DNA of 10,951 nucleotides from Candidatus Sungiibacteriota bacterium. GTDB taxonomy: Bacteria > Patescibacteriota > Minisyncoccia > Sungbacterales > JACQCQ01. Shown piece after piece: positions 6,203 through 10,951 of this stretch (the first letter of the stretch is position 1; every line of letters begins with the position of its first letter). The notes under the pieces were generated by a model. That model did no database searches, was not told where the DNA came from, and saw nothing but the letters and a program-made list of their open reading frames with translations. The position numbers and the translations under genes were made by a program. The stretch covers positions 1 through 10,951 of the forward strand of contig JACOZA010000006.1 in assembly GCA_016181565.1 (NCBI GenBank). Direction: 5' to 3'.

Positions 6203-6742
6203 ATGATTGCGGATATCGGTCTCCCGGACCGCGAGACGCGAATGATGATTTTAAAGAATAAAACTGAACAAAAAGGCGTCCCGGTGCCCGAAGAAGCGCT
6301 TTGGTATATCGCGGATTCCATTAAAACAAACATTCGCGAGTTGGAGGGCGCCTTAAACCGCATCATTATCAGTTCGAAGCTGTCGAATAATCCCATTTCA
6401 CTCGAAGAAACAAAAAAAATACTCTCTCACGCCACTCAAGAGCCGCGCCGTTTCACTTCTTTTAAAAAAGTGATTAAAGTGGTGTCCGAATTTTATGATC
6501 TGAACGAGAAAGAGCTTATTGATCGCAGTCGGCGGAAGGAGGTGGTACACCCGCGACAAGTTGCTATGTACCTGCTGCGTGAAGATCTAAAGAACTCGTT
6601 TCCTTTCATTGGCGAGAAACTGGGGAAAAAAGATCACACCACTGTTATTCACGCCTGCAAGAAAATTGTGCAGGAATTGAAAAATAATTCTCTATTAGAA
6701 GAAGAACTTAGGATTATTAGGGAGAAAATGTACAGCGGGTGA
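6203..6742 (+). CDS. dnaA: DnaA, C-terminal part (sensor 2 and DNA-binding domain)
   Basis: This is the 3' part of dnaA. The homologous reading really begins near 6113 in the same frame; 6203 is only the first ATG. It contains the end of the AAA+ fold (IADIGLPDRETRMMIL), the sensor 2 helix NIRELEGALNRI, and domain IV with the DnaA signature (VHPRQVAMYLLRED, then FPFIGEKLGKKDHTTVIHACKKI), which binds DnaA boxes. The DNA-binding residues look intact. GAGGG (6194-6198) overlaps the upstream stop and lies 4 nt before the ATG, so reinitiation on the same mRNA is conceivable. That product would lack sensor 1 and the Arg finger and so could bind DNA but not act as an ATP switch. If the gap is an assembly artefact, both parts are one gene of roughly 465 codons, a normal length. 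Confidence 0.9.
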   Translation: MIADIGLPDRETRMMILKNKTEQKGVPVPEEALWYIADSIKTNIRELEGALNRIIISSKLSNNPISLEETKKILSHATQEPRRFTSFKKVIKVVSEFYDLNEKELIDRSRRKEVVHPRQVAMYLLREDLKNSFPFIGEKLGKKDHTTVIHACKKIVQELKNNSLLEEELRIIREKMYSG

Positions 6743-6825
6743 CAGACTGTTTATAAAGACTGCAGAAGTTGAAAGTTTTGGTTGAAATTATTGATATCTT
6801 TTTTGCCCCCATTAGAAGTTTATGT

Positions 6826-6859
6826 TTTTTATAACTTTTTTATTCACAGGTTATAAAAA
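6826..6859. repeat. Inverted repeat around a DnaA box
   Basis: TTTTTATAAC (6826-6835) and GTTATAAAAA (6850-6859) are perfect 10-bp inverted arms. The 14-nt spacer holds most of a DnaA box. The stem is AT-rich, so it is more likely an easily melted or protein-bound origin element than a terminator. Confidence 0.7.
6840..6848 (+). promoter_or_regulatory. DnaA box, one mismatch
   Basis: TTATTCACA differs from the consensus TTATCCACA only at position 5, a variant bound by DnaA in several bacteria. It is in the same orientation as the perfect box at 5358. Confidence 0.65.
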
Positions 6860-6903
6860 CTTACAATCCAAAAAGTGCTCTCTATTACAATAATTTATTA
6901 AAC

Positions 6904-6940
6904 TCTTCCACATTTACACAGCTGCAATAGTAGTAAGTAA
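6904..6940 (+). promoter_or_regulatory. Possible DnaA-trio unwinding element
   Basis: Weak DnaA-box halves TCTTCCACA (6904-6912) and ATTTACACA (6912-6920) are followed by a GC-richer spacer GCTGCAA (6921-6927), the triplets TAG-TAG-TAA (6928-6936) and then GTAA. The order box, GC-rich spacer, TAG-type trios, AT-rich DNA matches the basal unwinding system described for bacterial origins. The boxes have two and three mismatches, and I could not verify which strand the trios must occupy relative to the boxes. Confidence 0.4.
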
Positions 6941-6955
6941 TATATATAAATATTC

Positions 6956-8047
6956 ATGGTTGTTACCTGCCTTCGTTCAACACTTAAAGACGCGGTAAGT
7001 GTCGTAGAAAGATTCACTGGGAAAAACCCTTCTTTACCAATTATCGGGAATATTTTATTAAAAGTTGATGGTCAGAAGATTATTCTTAAAGCGACGAATT
7101 TAGAAGTTGGTATAGAGGTAACTATTCCAGCGAAAGTAACTAAAGAAGGAGTGATCGCCATTCCGCCGCGCATTCTTTCTTCAATACTCCAGACCATCCC
7201 AGACGAGAAGATATCCTTAGAAGAAAAAAACAATAAGCTTTATATCGAGACGGAGTTCACAAAATCCGAGATTTACGGAATGGACACAAAGGACTTCCCG
7301 ATTCTCCCGGCCGTAAAGCAAGGCAACAGAATACAAATTCAAGACCAGGTTCTTTTTAAAATACTCTCGCATATCCTGCCGGTTATTACCATCTCTGATT
7401 TCAAACCGGAGATTAGCGGTTTACATATCCGTACTGAAAAAACCCACCTGGTTTTTGCCGGCACAGATTCATTCAGACTCGCCGAGGAGCGCACCACCGC
7501 CTTCGAGGGAGATAAAGAGATTCATTTTATTATCCCGCTCCGCCCGCTGCAGGAGCTTGTGAAAATTATTAGCGTTACCAGCGGGGAAGTAAAATTTTTA
7601 TTCAATAAAGATCAGGTGCAGATAAATATCGGGAACACACAAATTATCACACAGCTGATCCAAGGCGCCTTCCCCGACTACAAAAACTTGGTGCCCAAAG
7701 AATTCTCCACCACCGTCCGGGCTTTAAAAACCGACCTTCTGGTTGGGACGCGCTTAACAAGTGTTTTTGCCAGTAAGTTAAACGATGTTCTTCTCTCCTA
7801 TCAAAAAGACCGCCTGATCCTCGAAATTGTTAATCCTGATGTGGGGAAGCACACTAAAGAGATGAAGGCGGAAGTTTTGGGGAAAAGCGGGCACGTCGGT
7901 TTTAATCACCGCTACTTATCAGACGCTATTGACGCTATCGAGTCAGAAACTGTTTTCTTGGGCATTAGCGACGAAACGCGGCCAACCGTGGTGAAGGACG
8001 AATCAAACCCGTCATTTTTCTCAATCATAATGCCGCTCAGGATTTGA
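6956..8047 (+). CDS. dnaN: DNA polymerase III beta subunit (sliding clamp)
   Basis: The 363-residue product has the usual clamp length and three similar domains. The N-terminus STLKDAVSVVERFTGKNPSLPIIGNILL is typical of DnaN. Further landmarks are ATNLEVGIEV, ETEFTKSEIYGMDTKDFP, the second-domain GTDSFRLAEERT, GAFPDYKNLVP, and the C-terminal NPSFFSIIMPLRI. As a dimeric ring it would tether the replicative polymerase and other proteins to DNA. The ATG at 6956 matches the family start closely; there is no Shine-Dalgarno. The codons are richer in A/T (many AAA, ATT) than the neighbouring PBP and surface genes. No recF or gyrB follows; a DUF721-like ORF starts 10 nt after the stop. Confidence 0.96.
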   Translation: MVVTCLRSTLKDAVSVVERFTGKNPSLPIIGNILLKVDGQKIILKATNLEVGIEVTIPAKVTKEGVIAIPPRILSSILQTIPDEKISLEEKNNKLYIETEFTKSEIYGMDTKDFPILPAVKQGNRIQIQDQVLFKILSHILPVITISDFKPEISGLHIRTEKTHLVFAGTDSFRLAEERTTAFEGDKEIHFIIPLRPLQELVKIISVTSGEVKFLFNKDQVQINIGNTQIITQLIQGAFPDYKNLVPKEFSTTVRALKTDLLVGTRLTSVFASKLNDVLLSYQKDRLILEIVNPDVGKHTKEMKAEVLGKSGHVGFNHRYLSDAIDAIESETVFLGISDETRPTVVKDESNPSFFSIIMPLRI

Positions 8048-8057
8048 GCGCTCGATT

Positions 8058-8339
8058 ATGCTCCGGCACTTGGGGGAAGACATCAAAAACAAATCTTACG
8101 CGCACCGCGCCAGCGAACTCGTCTACAGCGACACTAAACTCCTTTTAAAGGTGAGGGGTTTCTTGAAAAAGCGGCGCCACCCCGCCAGTGACTCCGTGAA
8201 GTCAGCTCTCCGCTCCGGCAATACGGCAACGATTCATTTAACCAGCAGGGCGGCGGCCAGCGAACTCAATATTCTTCGGAGCGGCATTTTGAAGGCGCTG
8301 GAAGGCATGGGGGTTACCACGCTCCGCTTTACGGCGTAA
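8058..8339 (+). CDS. Small basic protein, possible DUF721/DciA-like
   Basis: The 93-residue ORF starts 10 nt after dnaN and is probably in its operon. The C-terminal half (about 46-93: VKSALRSGNTATIHL, then SRAAASELNILRSGIL, GVTTLRF) resembles the DUF721 pattern of a short beta strand, an x-S-x-A-x-x-x-EL helix and a final strand ending in IRF. DUF721 includes DciA, a loader or operator of the replicative helicase DnaB often encoded near origin genes. The typical N-terminal Trp-x-x-x-VG motif is not visible, so it is a short or divergent member, if one at all. Its stop lies inside the end of the convergent PBP gene (11-bp overlap). That it is a real gene is fairly sure; the family call is tentative. 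Confidence 0.5.
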   Translation: MLRHLGEDIKNKSYAHRASELVYSDTKLLLKVRGFLKKRRHPASDSVKSALRSGNTATIHLTSRAAASELNILRSGILKALEGMGVTTLRFTA

Positions 8340-10929
8340 CGACGATCGGTATTGCCGTCTCTGATTTATTTCCAAACTCGTCAGCCGCACGAACTTTTAG
8401 AACCGCGTCCCCGGCGGCGCCGTTGCTGACAGGCAGGCTGATTTCCAGAGGGGACTGCGGAAAAAGCACCGTCCTTTTTATTTCATCGTTCCAGATAAAA
8501 TCAATTTCTTTCGCGCGAAATACGCTCTCAAAAGAAAGCCTGACGACAAGTACCTTCCCGTCTTGTACCACATCGCCAGGAGCGGGCGCGCTGACGAAGA
8601 GTTTCGGCCGGTTGGCTTCGGTGTGGATCGTGTCGTACTCAGTGGGAATTACCGGTTGCGGACCGACGGGGTGCGTCTCGAGCCACTTCTGGAGGGCTGT
8701 TTCCCAGTTGCGAAACTGCGGATCGTCTCCAGGGTTTTCCGGAACGGGACCGCGTGGGTTGTTGCGGTTAATCCAGTAAAGGATGGTGTGGGGCTCTCCC
8801 GCGGCAATCATCTGACGGAACTCATCCGGCGTTTCCGGAGTAGCAAGTTTTCCCGATACACGATCGATTTCCACCGCGCGTCCGCCCTCCCACAGCCCCT
8901 TTAAAATTGGCTTATCGGCTTCGATGGGCAGGGGCCTCGTAAATTGCTCCGGCGGCGTATGCTCCAGTGCCGCGTCCATAAAGGCCCGCCAAATGGGAGC
9001 CGCGGCAAGAACCCCGGACCCCTTTTGCTGGATGGGGCTATTGTCGTTATTTCCAACCCAAACTCCGGCCACCAGCGAGGGAGTATAGCCGATCGTCCAG
9101 GCGTCGCGATAATCTTGCGTGGTACCGGTTTTGGCCGCCACGGCGCGATCGGGAAAGTAAAGAGAAGAACGCGGCGCAAAGACAGGCTGGCGCGCGTCGT
9201 TGTCGGAGAGGATGCCATTGATTGTCCTGGCAATTTCTGGATCAAGCACTTGGCCGCTCACCTCCTTTTTCTCTTCGAGTACGTTTCCATCGGCATCCTC
9301 GACCCGGAGGACACTGGTTTTGGGGGCTTGCACGCCTTCGCGGGCAAAAGCCCCGTAGGCATGTACCATGTCGAGAAGCGTGACCTCGGCGCCGCCTAAG
9401 ACAAGCGCCAAGCCATAGCGCGACGGATCGGGTTTTATGCTGGTGATCCCAAGCCGGCCCGCTGTCTGGATCGAATCATCCACGCCCGCAAGGTAGAGAA
9501 GCTCAACCGAGGGGACGTTCAATGATTGAGCAAGAGCGCTACGGACCGTTACGGGGCCGCGGAATTTCTCGTCGTAGTTTCCCGGCGAATAGCAGGACCG
9601 CGGGTCAACGCCGGCGGGCGCGGTTCCGTCCGGATTGCAAGAAGAATTAAATTCCGTGGGGACATCGAAGAGGATCGTATCGGGTGTATAGCCCTTGGCG
9701 AGCGCCGTCGCATAGACAAAGGGCTTGAAGGCCGAGCCGGGCTGTCTCCTGCGGAGTGTAACGTTCACTTGCGGATCAAACCGGCAATTAACTCCCGGGG
9801 CGCAGCTCGCCGGCACCGGGTCCGCAAAATAATTTTTTGAGCCGACCATCGCCAAAACCTCGCCAGTTTTTGGATCCATGGCGACGAGGGCCGCGTTTTC
9901 GGCTTGGATGAGTTTGCTGTTTCGCTCGACACCATTTCGCACCACCTCTTCGGCGGTTTGCTGCAGCTTCCAATCCAGCGTCGTTATGACTTTTAGTCCT
10001 CCTCGCTCCACGTATTCTTCGCCGTAGGTCTGACGGAGGTAGTCTCGGATATAGAAAACGAATCCCGGTGCCAGAATGTTCTGTTTTAGCCTTTTTAACG
10101 CCAGAGGTTCTTTTTGGGTCTTAGCCGCTTCCTCGGGCGTTATGTATCCCAGTTTAGCCATGCGATCAAGCACCAAGTCCTTCCGTTGCAGGAGCTCGTC
10201 GAGATGCGGACCGTAGGGCGAGTAGTAAGAGGGCGCGCGCGGGATTCCCGCGAGAAGCGCTGACTCCGGGAGCGTCAAATTCTCAACGCTTTTGCCAAAG
10301 TAAGTTTCCGCGGCCGCTTCAGCGCCGTAGGCCTGGGAGCCGTAAGGGATTTGGTTTAAGTAAAGAGCCAGAATCTCATCTTTCGAGAGGCGCGAATCGA
10401 TTATAATTGCGAGCACGATTTCCCGGATTTTACGCAAAACTTTCTCTCTTAGGGAACGGCCCCTGGTTAACAGTGAGTTTGTCACAAGTTGTTGGGTGAT
10501 GGTTGAACCGCCCTGACGGATGTTCCCCGAGACCAGATCAACATAGAGCGCCCGTAAGATTCCGCGAAAGTCGAGGCCGCGATGGTTATAAAAATCAGCG
10601 TCTTCAATGGCGACAGTTGCCTGCCGCAAGCGTTCCGGGAATCTATCAAAAGGAACAACCGTCCGCCGCTCGTCGCCGTGGACGTCGTAGAGCACGACCG
10701 TTCCGGTGCGGTCATATATTTTTGTCGACTGGGAAACGTTTTGCTCCGTGAGGCGTGTGGGGTCGGGTAAGTCCTGGAGCACAAAGAAGAGAAAGACGCC
10801 AAAGATCCCTGCGGCAGCGATGGCGAGCCAGAGCACGAAAAAAAAGACCCGGCGGCGGATCCTCGATCGCTGAAGATGCATTCCCGATCGCTTCATAGGC
10901 CCACTGTGTGCGCGTATGTCTCTTATCAT
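8329..10929 (-). CDS. Class A penicillin-binding protein (PBP1A family) with C-terminal Ig-like domain
   Basis: The 866-residue bifunctional enzyme polymerises lipid II glycan and cross-links peptides outside the membrane. A basic N-terminus (about 1-27) precedes one transmembrane helix (28-52). The GT51 domain has the catalytic glutamate E109 in IEDADFYNHRG, GGSTITQQLVTN (140-151) and the region RKIREIVLAI. The transpeptidase domain has S399-x-x-K402 (GSAFKPF), S469-L-N and K600-T-G, all intact. Residues 700-750 carry a linker (HTILYWINRNNPRGPVPENP, then DPQFRNWE) that I recall from CPR PBPs. Residues about 775-866 look like an Ig-like beta domain. Four Cys (376, 382, 431, 446) lie in the transpeptidase half and may form disulfides. 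The ATG at 10929 was kept. Met12 (10896) and Met17 (10881) are alternatives and would still include the anchor. It is convergent with the dnaN block. Confidence 0.93.
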   Translation of the reverse strand: MIRDIRAHSGPMKRSGMHLQRSRIRRRVFFFVLWLAIAAAGIFGVFLFFVLQDLPDPTRLTEQNVSQSTKIYDRTGTVVLYDVHGDERRTVVPFDRFPERLRQATVAIEDADFYNHRGLDFRGILRALYVDLVSGNIRQGGSTITQQLVTNSLLTRGRSLREKVLRKIREIVLAIIIDSRLSKDEILALYLNQIPYGSQAYGAEAAAETYFGKSVENLTLPESALLAGIPRAPSYYSPYGPHLDELLQRKDLVLDRMAKLGYITPEEAAKTQKEPLALKRLKQNILAPGFVFYIRDYLRQTYGEEYVERGGLKVITTLDWKLQQTAEEVVRNGVERNSKLIQAENAALVAMDPKTGEVLAMVGSKNYFADPVPASCAPGVNCRFDPQVNVTLRRRQPGSAFKPFVYATALAKGYTPDTILFDVPTEFNSSCNPDGTAPAGVDPRSCYSPGNYDEKFRGPVTVRSALAQSLNVPSVELLYLAGVDDSIQTAGRLGITSIKPDPSRYGLALVLGGAEVTLLDMVHAYGAFAREGVQAPKTSVLRVEDADGNVLEEKKEVSGQVLDPEIARTINGILSDNDARQPVFAPRSSLYFPDRAVAAKTGTTQDYRDAWTIGYTPSLVAGVWVGNNDNSPIQQKGSGVLAAAPIWRAFMDAALEHTPPEQFTRPLPIEADKPILKGLWEGGRAVEIDRVSGKLATPETPDEFRQMIAAGEPHTILYWINRNNPRGPVPENPGDDPQFRNWETALQKWLETHPVGPQPVIPTEYDTIHTEANRPKLFVSAPAPGDVVQDGKVLVVRLSFESVFRAKEIDFIWNDEIKRTVLFPQSPLEISLPVSNGAAGDAVLKVRAADEFGNKSETAIPIVVTP

Positions 10930-10951
10930 AAGTCTATTTTAATATTTTTCA

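Larger units (their letters stand above)
6743..6955. other. oriC: Candidate replication origin (oriC), dnaA-dnaN intergenic region
   Basis: This 213-bp gap is visibly AT-rich, holds no plausible gene, and lies between dnaA and dnaN, the usual oriC site. It contains a one-mismatch DnaA box (6840-6848) inside an inverted repeat and a box cluster at 6904-6920. A TAG/TAA triplet run and TATATATAAATATT follow, just before dnaN. The perfect box at 5358 may form a second origin part on the other side of dnaA. Origin activity is inferred from position and motifs. Confidence 0.65.

Noticed and set aside
6097..6203. Programmed ribosomal frameshift as the reason for the two dnaA ORFs
   Set aside because: A shift would join the frames but cannot supply the missing Walker B residues, which are absent in every frame. 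A deletion explains both facts.
5998..6396. 132-codon open frame on the - strand across the dnaA junction
   Set aside because: It is antisense to conserved DnaA motifs on both sides, shows no recognisable family, and lies within a gene with clear homology on the + strand.
8944..9399. 151-codon + strand open frame antisense to the PBP
   Set aside because: It overlaps the conserved transpeptidase region; its composition is that of a shadow of a GC-rich gene, with no domain pattern.

Overview
The window covers the chromosomal replication-origin neighbourhood of a bacterium, most likely a member of the Candidate Phyla Radiation (Patescibacteria, probably a Parcubacteria-type lineage). The core gene order jag-yidC-yidD-rnpA-rpmH <-> dnaA-dnaN is the classic bacterial oriC arrangement. 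The CPR assignment is inference. It rests on a small VirB2/T4SS-type pilin beside an Ig-like secreted protein, a class A PBP with a CPR-style C-terminal extension, short coding lengths, mostly absent Shine-Dalgarno motifs, and GC-rich palindromes of the GCCTGCCGACAGGCAGGC kind. No 16S rRNA or other marker in the window can prove it.

Left part (29-3108, + strand): three genes for envelope or secreted proteins. They are a four-module Ig-like exported protein, a two-helix pilin-like protein, and a membrane-anchored beta-propeller-like protein. The block ends in a strong intrinsic terminator at 3071-3108. Middle-left (3167-5308, - strand): jag/khpB, yidC, yidD, rnpA and rpmH, read leftward from a 137-bp divergent region. 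rpmH-rnpA-yidD-yidC are packed with gaps of 8, 0 and 5 nt. Between yidC and jag lies a duplicated, nested palindromic repeat of about 54 nt per unit.

Centre (5309-6955): the divergent rpmH/dnaA region holds a perfect DnaA box, three GCACAT repeats and a perfect -10 hexamer. dnaA follows but is broken. About 100 nt are missing from the AAA+ domain, which removes the Walker B segment and shifts the frame, so the gene reads as two ORFs. The AT-rich dnaA-dnaN gap is the best oriC candidate. It has a DnaA box inside a 10-bp inverted repeat, and a second box cluster followed by a GC-rich spacer and TAG/TAA triplets that resemble a DnaA-trio unwinding element.

Right part (6956-10951): dnaN, a small DUF721/DciA-like ORF, and a convergent class A penicillin-binding protein whose 3' end overlaps the small ORF by 11 bp. 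Together the genes cover replication initiation and clamp loading onto DNA (dnaA, dnaN, possibly dciA), ribosome and RNase P supply (rpmH, rnpA), membrane-protein insertion (yidC, yidD), RNA binding linked to envelope control (jag), and the cell surface (PBP, pilin, Ig-like and propeller proteins). I found no tRNA, rRNA, CRISPR array, transposase or phage gene. The most important anomaly is the dnaA lesion. I see no clear candidate for a wholly new system.
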